From positions 16,960 to 80,959 of the forward strand of contig KQ965770.1 in NCBI GenBank assembly GCA_001574975.1: 64,000 bases of DNA, read 5' to 3'. The DNA is from Gonapodya prolifera JEL478. Lineage: Eukaryota; Monoblepharomycota; Monoblepharidomycetes; Monoblepharidales; Gonapodyaceae. Position 1 is the first letter of the stretch, and each line of letters opens with the position of its first letter. Both the position numbers and the translations under genes were made by a program. Shown here one piece after another: positions 1 to 11,353 of this stretch. The notes under the pieces were generated by a model that did no database searches, was not told where the DNA came from, and was given only the letters and a program-made list of their open reading frames with translations.

Positions 1-571
1 ATGATTGTATCTGCTGCCCTTTCTGCGCACCCGACGAGCTGTCCGAGTCTTCCGATTTATCCTTCGGGTTTGATTCAAGAGGAGCACGACTGGGGTACAT
101 GAACTGTCCGAACGGGTTCGCACTGGCAGGGGTGATCGGGGAGTTTGCGAAATCCCAGTTGAAAACTTCTTGCATATCAAACGTGGGTGGAAGGGGGCTC
201 GCGAGGGAAGCGAGAGGTTTTGGTGCTGACAAGGCATGCATCGGGAATCCGACAACAGGGCTCAGAGCTTCTGGGTTCCCCAGCATGCCNCCCAAACGGT
301 CGCTTCCTGAATGTCCGCTGGCAACCATTGTCAAGGTGTCATCCCGATGCGAGGTTGGCATCGAGAAGTTGACTTGNGCCCCATCGTACCGGTGTGAGGT
401 GCTTCCGAACGCGGATGTCCCGAGGGAATATAGGTCACCACCAGATTGCACGCCAGCGTGAAAAGTGGCAGATGTGGGAGTTTGGAGAGTGTCCTGACCA
501 AAGAAGCCCAAAGAGTCGGCCATATCACGCCCAAGATGGGGAGAGAGCGGAGACTGAACCTCTACTGGCAT
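1..571 (-). CDS. Low-complexity Ser/Pro/Gly-rich protein, partial at left edge
   Basis: One reading frame on the minus strand is open without a stop from an ATG at 571 down to base 1, about 190 residues, and runs off the window. An in-frame stop lies just upstream at 581-583, so 571 is either the start or the first Met of an exon. The composition is rich in Ser, Pro, Gly and Thr, with motifs such as MPVEVQSPLSPH near the start and a charged cluster KDKSEDSDSSSG near the edge. This is the composition of a disordered regulatory region, for example of a transcription factor, but no folded domain is visible and no function can be given. Two ambiguous bases (290, 377) lie inside. It is divergently oriented to the clpP gene. 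Confidence 0.55.
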   Translation of the reverse strand, partial: MPVEVQSPLSPHLGRDMADSLGFFGQDTLQTPTSATFHAGVQSGGDLYSLGTSAFGSTSHRYDGXQVNFSMPTSHRDDTLTMVASGHSGSDRLXGMLGNPEALSPVVGFPMHALSAPKPLASLASPLPPTFDMQEVFNWDFANSPITPASANPFGQFMYPSRAPLESNPKDKSEDSDSSSGAQKGQQIQS

Positions 572-1459
572 CCGCGGAAGTCACCAACCAACACTTCCAG
601 AGAGGATGGCGAAAGGTGATGGGCAGTGGTCAAGTTGTTAGTTGGATAGTGGCAGATTTCCCCGGTTGGGCCGAGACTCACTTTGGTTCTTTTCTTCCGC
701 CCGCGAGTCAGCCCACCAAAATTACTAAAATACACTTGTCGAGGGACGTCTGGGACGACGCTGCCGTGACAGGACTTGAGCGTCTGAGAACCGATGGAAG
801 ATGGTTGAGGGTGCAGGGGTTGGTTAGCCCGGCCCATGGTTGTCAGGAGGTATTGGTTTTGGACACGACGGAAGCGTTGGCGTTCGTTCTTCACATGAAA
901 TGTTCCACGACATGTAATGTTGAGACTCACGCCGCAGATCCCGATTGCCTTTGATCCTTGCCGCTTGCGGCTTTCTGATGCGGCGTGTTAGGCAGTGGGA
1001 ACACACCCACACGCCATCTGTGCCACACTTTGCAGCCTCGGTATTGTCTCAGAATCACCATTCGCTCTTCGGGCTTGAGCTCTCGAGTTTGCCATCATTT
1101 TTTAACATCTCCTTCATTGATGTAATAGAGTGGGGCTCGATCAAGTGACGTGTCGCCCCCAATGAAGAGGCGACACATAAGCGTCAAGTTATGACTCTCA
1201 GTCTGGAACAATCGGCGCCTTTCAGCAATACTTGAAACTTCGCCCCCGGCATAACTCAGGCGCTCAGCTCAACATCACGGACTGAGTCCATATGTCCCAT
1301 GCCGGGTACCGCGACGCTCCACCAAGCGAAGTGTACAGAAGATAGATTAGGAGTTAGACACCACCGTGTCCGTAGCATATAATTAGGCTTCATCGAATTT
1401 ATCACTTGCAGGCAGGCAATCATTGACCCTGAAATTGTTGATCCCACTCTCCCTCCAAG
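572..1459. other. Divergent intergenic region
   Basis: Nearly 0.9 kb between the edge gene on the minus strand and clpP on the plus strand. The short open frames here lack family resemblance and overlap each other on opposite strands. It most likely holds the promoters and 5' untranslated exons of both neighbours. No clear element was recognised. Confidence 0.4.
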
Positions 1460-2701
1460 ATGCCTGTTGGGCCAGCAACTATTCTTCGAGGAGTCAAGCG
1501 TCCCATCGCGGATTTAGGAGCGCATTTGTTTGCTCCGACACTGGTGAGCATTTTGCGGGACGTCGTCACCAGAAACCAGATCGACGGCCGAAGCGAACGT
1601 TCATTGCACGATTCACTTTCTGCGGATGCCCACTTAGATTCCCAGTCATAATCCTCCACCGCGATCGATTCATTACTGGTCAGCGAGTCCTGGATTTGGA
1701 TTCAGCACTCCCTCTGCAGCCATCTCATCCCCTTCATCGCAATACTACGTACCGTACGTTCAAGAATCAACGGTAAGCGTACGGAAAATGTGGACTAGGG
1801 ACCGACCTCGCGACAAACGTGGACTTTGTCAAATTAATCTGGCAATTCTGTTGCTACATAACTTCGCTTTTACCATACAAAGTCGCGAGGAGAAAAGATT
1901 TGGGATATATGGTCACGTCTGTTGAAGGAGCGAATCATTATGCTAGTCGGGGAGGTAAGTGAAAATGTAAATGCACCATCGGAGCTAGATTTACCAGAGT
2001 TCGCCCAGGTGAACGACCCAATGTCCTCCATTATTGTGGCTCAGTTACTATTTTTGGAGGCGGAGAATCCTGAAAAGCCTATCTACATGTACATCAACTC
2101 GCCCGGAGGAAGCGTGACTGCAGGACTCGCAATTTATGACACCGTAGGTATTCAAGTGTTTGATGTCGTAACGCTGTCGTGCACCTTATCATGCATTGCT
2201 GCTTGTCGGGTTTAGATGCAGTACATCCAGAGCAAAAGTGAGGAATCGCTCCTTCCCTCATCACCATCCAGTAGAAACTCTCACTCTCTGTCCCAGTTCA
2301 CACCCTTTGTATTGGCCAAGCCTGTTCAATGGGTTCGCTCCTCCTTGCTGCTGGTAGCCCTGGCATGCGTGCGGCTCTGCCCAACGCCCGGATTATGATC
2401 CACCAACCCAGTGGTGGTGCAGCTGGTCAGGCAGCAGACATTGAGATTCAGGCCAGAGAAATTTTGAAAGTGCGGGAACGTCTCAATGGAATTTACTCAT
2501 CACATACGGGCCAGAACAAGGATGTCATCGGTTTGTGTCCGAGTGCTTTCTCGAACTATATCGAACTTACCAACATCGTTCACAGCAAAGCTGGCGGATC
2601 GAGATCACTTCATGTCTCCAGAAGAGGCGAAGGAGCTCGGTATAATAGACAGTGTCATGTTGAAAAGAGAAACACCAGAGTCTGGCACGGCTTCGCCATG
2701 A
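1460..2701 (+). CDS. clpP: ATP-dependent Clp protease proteolytic subunit, mitochondrial
   Basis: ClpP is the serine peptidase that forms a barrel with the ClpX unfoldase in the mitochondrial matrix. Seven exons fit: 1460-1543, 1638-1772, 1883-1954, 2009-2143, 2216-2237, 2297-2530 and 2586-2701, all bounded by GT-AG and phase-consistent, giving 265 residues. The first ~75 residues are non-conserved and should include the mitochondrial presequence. The core follows the family line: [44 protein letters not shown], then [11 protein letters not shown]. The catalytic triad is Ser in ACSMG, His in IMIHQP and Asp in the [11 protein letters not shown] region. The fifth exon is only 22 nt. It ends about 220 bp before the RPGRIP1L-like gene on the same strand. 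Confidence 0.97.
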
Positions 2702-2919
2702 ATGCCTTCAAAAAATCTTCCATTTCATACAAAATAGCAGAGTTTGCATTGGACTGGGGAAGAGGGGGAATTGTGTTATTGCGAGGACACGATGAAACTC
2801 TCACCAATACCCAAAACCAATCGACTCAGGAAAAACATCGCAAATTCCCAACGTAGCCAGTGGAAACTTGAACGGAAGTTTCACGTCGCTAGCCTACATT
2901 GGAGAGGATCAAGCGAGGA

Positions 2920-5900
2920 ATGGCTGTCGCCGCCAAACTAGGTGAATCTCAATTTAATGCTGCGCTTGACCGTTGTTAGGAGCTAACTCGCTATATCCTG
3001 ACCCTCGATGGTATGGGGATGTGCGATCCTGTCAATCTCTCGGGCAATCTCTTGGCAATGTTCGAAAGGACTCTCTCTTAGACCCAGCATCGATGCGGAT
3101 GACACAATCGCGAACTTGCGAAATGAGAACCTGGCTTTGAAGAAGAGGCTCAATGAAAAGATCGATGAAGCGAAAAAGTTCGAAGTCTCGTCGTCATTTT
3201 ACGGATTGACTTTTCATGGACGAAGTCCACATCCTTGCACAGACTCTCAACGAAAGTTCACCGGCTCACGGACGACATAAAGAAAAACCGTGAGACAGAC
3301 CTCGGTATTCCACCGGTGGGCGGCTTTCTGGGGGTTGGACCGGGACCTCCATCGGCGAACGGAGGTGTAAACCAAGTTACGGTTCGCGGACCAGCAGGCG
3401 TTGCAAGGCGGGATGTCGAGATGGAGGAACTGGTTGAGGACTTGAAAGGCCAGGTTCGAGACCTCGTGAAAATCAACGGACAACTTCAGGGCAAGGTTAG
3501 TGCCTGAGCCTCATTTCAACACACACAACTTCGGGACTTATCACCCGCTTATTTCCCCCCAATCCCGACATGCAACTGCTGTTTCTTAAGCTGGACGTCT
3601 TGAAGGCAGCCAATGATGCGTCCTCTAGGAAGCGCTCCCCGTATGATCACGTCGGTTCACGCGTGGGTATTGAGTCCCAAAGGAAGGATGACAGCTTTAG
3701 CTTGAAACTTCCAATATAGGGAGGCTCAAGCCACAGGCGACTCGTTCCTGCAAGTACGAAGCTCAAGTCTCCTCAAGCTTTTGGGGAGTCAAAGGCACGG
3801 GTCGCCTCTTCAAAGCAGTTCACTGGGAGCAGGTGAATAACCTGTGCTTCTAACAGTATGACGTGGTTTTAAACAAACGTTTCATGAGTGATGACTATGA
3901 GAAACTGTGATTATCGCCAGATTTCGATCTTTTTTGAGATTGTGGAACTCATTTTACATCTTCGTTGGAAGGCAACAGCTCGTGAACGTTTTGCACGAAA
4001 AGCTATCCGGTACCGAAGATGAGCTGAATGTTGCCAGAAAGCAGATAGCCGAACTTGAGAGCAACACTCATGGGTAATTTGGCCATGATCACTTTTTTAT
4101 ACTTTGCATATTTATCCGGTCAATGGTGATCGCCCAAGTAACCGCATTCAGGAAGATTTTGATAAGTTAATACTTCAGCGAGACCTTGCAACCAATCTAC
4201 GCAAGCTACGTGAAACGGAAGCAAAATCAAGCCGATTAGAAGAACAATGCACCGAACTCACGACACTTCACAATGACGCACTGGAGGCGGCGGAACTTCT
4301 GAACTCTCAATTGAAAGAAGAAAGAGCCCAGAGGCTTCAAATGGAACAAAACAAAAGAAATCTGGATGTATCCGAGAAGAAGTTGAAAGAAGTGAGTGAT
4401 TCGTCGCGCATCAAACTACCATGGCCTTCCTTCAACGTCGAATGCGCTTCATTAGCTTCAAGAAATTATTGCAGATCTCCGATCAGGTCAGTTTACCATC
4501 ATTGGTGCAAGTTCACTGTAGTAGCTTGATGGACTGTTCTGTCTCGGTTCCCAGAGAAAGCTCTCCTCATTCAAGAGCAATCGCGTTTGATTTCCAACCA
4601 GTTCACAAGGCCTCGTGAGCGTGAACTGGAGCGTGAGGTTGCGAGGTGAGGTGATGTTATTCAGCTCCCACTTTCAAAATCACTTATCCCACTTCAACGC
4701 GGGCGAAAACGAAGCCTCCACGCAACAGTAACCCAATTAGAGTCAAAGATTGGGAATGACACTGGCGATCGTGATCATCTTTTGAACAAAGTAAAGGCCC
4801 TGACGGAAGAGCTGGAGATGTGGAAAGCGGAGCATTCACGACTTCAGGGGCAACACACAGTTCTCCAAGGCCAGCGTGAAGACTTGGAAAGGAAAATTCA
4901 AATGTCATCTGATCGCCCTGTCGTCACCAAGGAAATGGAGGAAGCTCTCTCATTGCTTCGGCTTCGAAAAGAAATGGGCTTGAGTGTGGGACCCGAAATG
5001 AGACTTGAGGCTGAGTCCTTGCACAAGGTGTGTTATTCTATCGCCTGAATGAAGCTATCAAGCTTCCCTCGCAATAAACGTTTGATGGTAGAGTAAAAAG
5101 TTGTTGGACGATATGAGAGTGGCACATGCAGAACTGTGTCAAGAGCTCGACAAGACTCGGGAGATATTGAAATTGCAGGAACAAATAAACAAAGACTACA
5201 AAGATGAACTTCAGCACTTGGGAAGGAAGGTAGTATCAATGAAGAATGAGTACGGTGAGACTCATCAGTGCATGCTTCGTGTCCTCGTTATAATGACAAT
5301 TTTTTTGCAGAACTCAGACTCGAGGAAGACGCAAGGTTGCTCGATGTCAGGGCCAACAAAATAGCAAGCTTGGAAGCGCAGCTACGGAGTATCGCTCGTG
5401 GGACGACCGTTGATTCATCAACCCAAGAGAACTCTCCTGAAGATGGAGTGGATTTGTCCGCCGGTCAGAATTTGATCGAGTTAGGCATAGGCTCAGCGGC
5501 GTTGAACGTGGACTGCTTCAATTACCTGCGATCGTTGAGCGCGGAAACGCCAGAAGAAGCTCCAAATGTCGTGACCTTTGTAGCATTCGACTTTTTCGAT
5601 TTCGGAACTCAGGTTTCCCCTATTGGGATGGTATGCATGTATCCGACCTCGTTTTACGTGGATTTAAAACCCTCTGTCTCAATCCTCAGGGATTGAAAAC
5701 GGTCTTTGCTCAAACCTTCCAGTGAGTGATATGATGCAAAAGTTTTGAATAATAATAATCACCAGGTAGTACTAAATTCAGATTCCGAGTTGCTATTGAC
5801 GATTTTTTCCTGCATTACATACAATCGAAAGCCGTTTGCGTTCAGATTTATCGCTCTATCGGGACGGAGAGCTTTGTAATCGCCACTTGGTGAGTTATCA

Positions 5901-7957
5901 GTATTTAACCTTTTGTAGGCCTGAATTTGATGGGCGGTGTACAGCAACGTTACTTTGAAAGACTTACTTGACACATCCAAGAATGGTACTTTGCATTACT
6001 GTGCAGATCTCATATCTGCAGATGACGGGGTGGGTTCAACGATTCTGAGCGCTTTGATGCCGCTGCTCACAACCATTTCAGAGGACGGTATTTGGGAAGT
6101 TTGAGTACACTCTACGAGCAGGGATTCCGATGGGTTTGTATAACTTTCGATTCCGTGGATGTCGCTCCCGGCTCACATTCTTTTTAGCTCAAGCGATTCG
6201 GGCACACAAAGAGCGTGTAGTCGCGCTGAATCTTGTGACGGACACGGAGCCATCGGTTGCTACTCCGCTCTTTGGATCCACGAAAAAAATAAATGATCTC
6301 CAAGTTGAAATCAGACAATGCACAGGTCTGCGTAAGAGTGGAGCTATACGCTCTCCATGTGCCTTTATTGCCTGCAAGTTTTACAATTACGCAGAAGTTG
6401 TCACGGTTTGTATTGTGATTTGCGATTCATCCCGGGTTGTGGAAAGTGATGGACTTGTATCATTCGCATAGCAAACCATCCGCAATTCCGCAAATCCTTC
6501 CTTTGGTTACGTCACCAAATTGAATGTTTCGATGACGCAAGACTTGGATAGATATCTCCGAACCGGCGCTGTGAGAGTACACCTTCGTTGCAAACGTTTC
6601 CCTTTTTCATCATCGTGGTGCAGCTTCTTCTTGCTGTTATTGAAGATTCGGAGCAGTCGGAACATGTGTACGGGTCCGTTTCGGTACCGTTGCTGAACCT
6701 GGCATTAAATGATGAAGTCGTGGGGACTTTCCAACTCCGAGTGAGAACCACTTCGCTATCACTCTTGCAATTTTGCAATTTTGTTGACAGTGGACGTGTA
6801 GGATACTCTTGGAATGCCGGCAGGTGCCTTGGAGTTGAGGTTGGCCTGGTGCAAAACATACACATTAATGGATGAAACACCAGTAGGTTTTGGGACAAAT
6901 TATGTGGTGACACCATGATCTCATTTGCGTTTCACTCTATGCCAGATAATATCCAAACACGATAAAGTAATGGCAACAGCCGCATCGCCAGATTGGTCTC
7001 CTAGTGACGTGGATGACACGAAAACTGGAGATTCAAACGCTGCGTTTGCAGATTCGGCCTCAATCCACCAAAAATTATCAGACAAGAAGTCGGTCGATGA
7101 ATTGGATTCATCAGGCCTTCATTCAAATCCAGCTTATGGACTCAGACATGAAACCTCGGACCCCACATTAAAAGCTAATGGACCACGAGAAGCATCGACT
7201 GTAGCAGAAGAGAACCTTTCTCATACTTCGCAGGGTGCTGTCATGGGAAGAGCTGGTGGAACTCCTGAAGCCGGCTTAGGTCAAGGCAGCGGGGGTTCTG
7301 CGAAGGAACAAATGGTGAACACTGCATTGATGGAGGACTCTGTTCTTTCTCTCGAAGCAGACAGTAACGTAAGGAAACTGTTTCTGCGTATCATGAGGTG
7401 TCCCACTGCACTCACATTTTCGTAACAGACGTTCGTAACTTTTACCTTGGGCACAGTCACGTTTGACCAATCCAACGCGGAATTTATGGACCGTCTTGAT
7501 AGTGTTAAAGGGATGTTTCTGAGCTACAATTTGACCCATCAAACACCGGCGCTACTGGAATCTGAGAACGCTGAAGTCGGGCCCGATGGCTCGGTCAGGT
7601 TCTCTTTTACTAGCAGTGCGTAGACATTTATCGGTGTAGGGGAAATGGCTTACTGATTTAATGCCGTACCCAGCGTTTGATTTCTCGTCGAGTTCACCTC
7701 CTGGACGAGAAGAGCTGCTTTGGTTGCTTCGTCCTGGTGCACTTTTGGAGGTGCACCTGGTCACTGATCCTGGGAATGACGAGGGGGACTGTCTGGAAAT
7801 AGCCCAAGCTTGTATTGATCTTCGCGCTCTTGTGATTGGTGGGAGAGATTGGACAGGAGATGTGGATGTTGTGGATTTGATTGAGGGCAAGCGGGTAGCG
7901 GTCTTAAAAATTGCTGTAATGGGAGTATCGTCTTTGATGGATCTCGTGGAAGAGTAA
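2920..7957 (+). CDS. RPGRIP1L: RPGRIP1L/NPHP8-like ciliary transition-zone protein
   Basis: RPGRIP1L organises the ciliary transition zone at the base of cilia and flagella. The model starts at ATG 2920 with small exons (2920-2941, 2980-3010, 3088-3184, then 3226 onward) giving a short leader and then the family motif ADDTIANLRNENLALKKRL. Coiled coil spans about 3088-5500 in many exons (for example MEELVEDLKGQVRDL and AELCQELDKTREILKLQEQ). Three C2-like segments follow. The first has FDFFDFGTQVSPI and DDFFLHYIQSKA (about 5570-5890). The second has VYGSVSVPLLNLALNDEVVG (about 6490-6900). The third, C-terminal one has GMFLSYNLTHQTPALL (about 7440-7957). An acidic linker lies at 6925-7370. This order matches animal RPGRIP1/RPGRIP1L. 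The exact exon borders in 3500-6900 are not all resolved. The gene is direct evidence for a flagellate organism. Confidence 0.85.
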
Positions 7958-8054
7958 TTGTAATAAATAAAGTCTAATCCCTCTATCCGGTGCCCAAATG
8001 TGATCTATGATGTACACAACGGCCTTCCTCCTTCTCCACTTTCGAAGGTAGTCT

Positions 8055-8771
8055 TTAGGTTTTCCCGTGTGCAATTTGTTCCACAATGGCATCCAATGGT
8101 TGGGAAGCATCGACGTTGAGGACTTTATAACCTCCTTCAACACCCTCTTCAGAAGTTGGAACCTCGAGAGTATTCATTTGACTCTCCAGCATTCCGGCCT
8201 TCATAAAGTGTCCAGGGCGGGAGGAGATTCGGTGTTCCAGCACTTCTCTGGGTGTGTTTAGAAATGCAAACGTCACGGAGACAGATGCCACGCGAGAAGG
8301 GGTCGCAATGCTAGTCAGACTTGCGATTGTGGAGCGATATGTGGATTCGTCAGCCAAGAACGCTCGATAAGCACGTTTTAGAGAAGAGCAGGTCACAAGA
8401 ACGCGTGCAGTGGACGCTCCTGAGTGCTCTCGAAGTAGCTGGAGGCCTTGCTTTGCTACATCGCTCCGAATTTCCGCGAGCCACGGCCAGCGATCGTCGT
8501 CCGTCAGAGGGATGCCTCGTGCCATTTTGTCAATGTTGGCCTGGGGATGGAGCTTGTCTCCTTCGATCGATGCCACCGGTGCGGAAAGCAGTTCATCAGA
8601 GAGCTTCTGGTGGAGGTGCTCCATGACGGTGCTCTTCCCTGCATGCCGTGAATCGAACAATGATCGTCGGGTTGAATTGAGCCGTCATCCTTGAACAGAA
8701 TTGCAATGAAACAACGCACCACAGCCAGCAACGCCCATCACAAATATCACGCTAATCGTTGCGGATTCCAT
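8055..8771 (-). CDS. Gluconokinase
   Basis: Phosphorylates gluconate to 6-phosphogluconate, feeding the pentose phosphate pathway in the cytosol. Two exons, 8771-8720 and 8638-8055, give 211 residues, close to the usual family size of 170-210. The P-loop is split by the intron: GVAGCG at the end of exon 1 and KSTV at the start of exon 2, with phase preserved. Further family signatures are EGDKLHPQANIDKMARGIPLTDDDRWPWL, here in two halves around the conserved HP.NI..M and DDR.PWL, and SSRPGHFM near the C-terminus. An upstream in-frame ATG at 8867 would add residues with no family match, so 8771 was chosen. It converges on the RPGRIP1L gene with about 100 bp between stops. Confidence 0.95.
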
Positions 8772-8905
8772 CGCAATGGTTCCGGGGTTACACGGAAATG
8801 GAGACTTGGTGAAGGTCCAACTGACAACCCAAAAAATAAACTCGCCGAGTAAATTTACCGGGAGCAAAGCAGGGAACCGAACAGTTTATTGTTGTTTTAA
8901 GTGCT

Positions 8906-11021
8906 TTACTTTATCAGTAGTTTTTTATTGCGACCAGCGCCAGCTTTCTTTTCGTGTGCTTCTTCGTTCGCGACGGCACTTGAAAGTAACGCGGTACGGA
9001 CGAAAACAGCGACAAAAAATCCTGTCGTGCGATCTCCCTCAGGATCCGCACGTACGCAACAATCAGCTGTCCGGGGAAGAAAAGTTGGACGTTCGGCATC
9101 ACCAACTCCATCCACGCCGGTGGCATTTACCTTGTTCGTCTTCCAATCCTTCACTTTGCACTCCGCGCCGCCGCCATTCTGGGATTGCCCGCTGCAATTG
9201 CCAGCCAAGACCATGTTCGCCGGAGTACGTCAAGCATCGGGCGACGACCTGTTCATTCTCAATTGCGTGAATGGAGCAAGTAGAATAGGCAAGTCGAACG
9301 GCAGATGGGACTGATGTGAGTAAAAGATGGCTTGATCGAGCAAACCATAACTACACCATTCAGAAGAAACCGTCAGAACTCACACGTCATTGCATGTGTC
9401 ACCGCCTTGAACTGGAAGTCCGCAAGTCTCCGCAGCCGTTCCTCCCCTACGCCAGCATCCGCTTGCTCATTGTTGCTCCACTCTTCCCTTCCCACAAGCC
9501 CACTTCCAGAACAGCTCGGATCCACCAACACTGCTCGCGCTTCACTCCAAGGTGCCTCGCTCACGTCGGTCCCCAAAAAATCTCCCTCATTAACGCTCAC
9601 AACCGCACTCGCATGTGCTTTCGCGACCATGCGTCGAAGCGTAACCGCCCGCTTGGGATCTCGCTCGACTGCAACCACCCTCCCACCTGCTCCTGCTCCT
9701 GCTGACGACCCTGGGGGAGCGACCAGCGCTGCCAGTTGCGTGGTTTTGTTCCCCGGAGCGGCGCAGGCGTCGACGACGAGCCACCCGGGTTGGGGCTGAA
9801 GGGCGTGAGCGGTGAGTGACGAGGAGAGAGATTGGAGGATACATCGCCCCGACGTGACGAAGGGGTGCGCGTGGAGAGGTGGTGTGGTGGGGGGAAGTCG
9901 GATCATGTATGGTGGGGTGCTGCATTCGAAAGTGGCAGCTGTGGGTGAATACAAAAACCGTTGGAGTGGGTTCTTAGGTTGATGCCTTACCCAGGAGGAG
10001 ACGGCTCGGGCTCCCATCCTTCGCGTTTGAGATCTGCGAGAATTTCCCCCAGGGTTGCGACCAGCGTGTTGATGCGGATATCTCGCGGCATGGCGGTCGC
10101 ACGCGAGCCTGGATGAAACAGTCACGACGGCGGTCTATGACTCTGGCCTGTCGAAGGAGAAGCTTACCTGTCGCGGAATTGTTCAGTCCTTCGGATCTGA
10201 GAAGGTCCACGGGGACCGTTACACCACGATCCCCCATCAAGTCCCCAAGAGACTTCAAAAGCGCCACCTTGNGGGGGGGGGGGGGGAGGCAAAGAACAGT
10301 ACAAGGGTCCCATCCGTGATTTGCCGGGTCGGAAAAAGCCGTTTGAGATGGGAATCTGCCTCGAACATCTTCATTGTGTAGCGCAGCCCACCTTCCACTT
10401 TCCTAGAATTTTCCCAGCATAGCTTCCAACGGCGTTCCCTTTGTTCTTCCCAATGAGTAAGTCGTAAGAGAGCACAACAGCAAAGGAAAGGTGGAGTGGG
10501 TTCGACTCGGATGGTGCGCTCGACATTGTCTGTTCAGAAGCACGGATGGGGTGACTATCAGGAGCAATGGGAACACTGGAAGAGCTGAGCAGCGATTCGA
10601 GGATGTCGTAATCTGCGTGAGAGCACGTTTGGAATCCAACAATACATTCACGCTCGTGACTCTTCCCACCAAATCACTCACATTTGAGTGTTTCCATGAC
10701 TACTGCAAACATTCGTCTCCTTTGGCCATCAGACCATGTTCGAGTCTCTTCGGCACCAAGAACTAGAGAGTGTGGTGTACCCACACGACCGCGACATTTA
10801 GAGACGGTCGATGCGGCGTACGTGTAGAATGCCGGCGTGGATCCCGCTGGTGGCTTTGTTGGCTTTAAGCTGGCAAGTGCAGCTCGTGGAGTTGCTCCTT
10901 TGGATTTCTTGTCCCGAGAAGCCCCAGACGTGATTGTGAGCTGACCGATTGGATTGTTTTTCGTTTTGGGAATCGACGGCGGTCGTTTTATGGAAACGAT
11001 GGGCCGTGGTTTGGACCGCAT
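8906..11021 (-). CDS. NSUN5: 25S/28S rRNA m5C methyltransferase, NSUN5/Rcm1 family
   Basis: Methylates a cytosine in the large-subunit rRNA in the nucleolus. The start at ATG 11021 opens a basic tail (KPRPIVSIKRPPS), followed by FYTYAASTVSK and MFAVVMETLK, the family N-terminal helix region. Next come SYDLLIGK (about 10440), PRDIRINTLVATLGEIL (about 10080), the SAM-binding motif DACAAPGNKT, motif IV DPSCSGSG and motif VI RLAYSTCSIHAIENE, so both catalytic cysteines are present. The last exons give CCVRADPEGDRTTGFFVAVF, the conserved C-terminal strand, and a lysine-rich end at 8906. At least five introns are needed. A poly-G run with an N (10272-10286) falls in an N-terminal intron. The F-box gene starts 330 bp away in the opposite direction. 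Confidence 0.93.
10272..10286. repeat. Homopolymer G tract with ambiguous base
   Basis: A run of about 14 G preceded by one N, in an intron of the NSUN5 gene. The N suggests unstable base calling in the homopolymer, so its length is uncertain. Confidence 0.8.
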
Positions 11022-11353
11022 CGCTCAGAGAAGACAAAGAAGTCGAAGACTTCGGTCGATCGTGTGAGGAACCTCACTCCACTCACAAGTCCAGCCCGAA
11101 TGAAATAATTGCAATTCGACACGAAAGAAAGAAGAGAAAAGAGCGCGCAGCTCTCCTCCTCTGCTTAGGGCAGAGATTTTGCCAATTGATCAGTCGTCCT
11201 AGCCTCTAGTTTATATCATTGCTATATTTTAAAGTGGGCTCGATGGCTAGTTCTTTGATAGGTGATAAATTCACCCAAGGAAGGACGGTGGAAGAGACGC
11301 GAAAGACTCAGTTTAGCCGCAGGAAGAATTCATTCCCATTCCAACTTGGAGTC
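11022..11353. other. Divergent promoter region of NSUN5 and F-box genes
   Basis: About 330 bp between two head-to-head start codons (11021 minus, 11354 plus). It most likely contains both promoters. A purine-rich stretch lies around 11120-11160, but no canonical element was recognised. Confidence 0.4.

Noticed and set aside
8914-9214. Separate small minus-strand gene
   Set aside because: The exons splice in phase to the NSUN5 motif VI exon and supply its conserved GFFVAVF C-terminus, so they belong to that gene.
9332-9799. 155-codon plus frame
   Set aside because: Antisense to the methyltransferase catalytic exons, which carry clear motifs on the minus strand.
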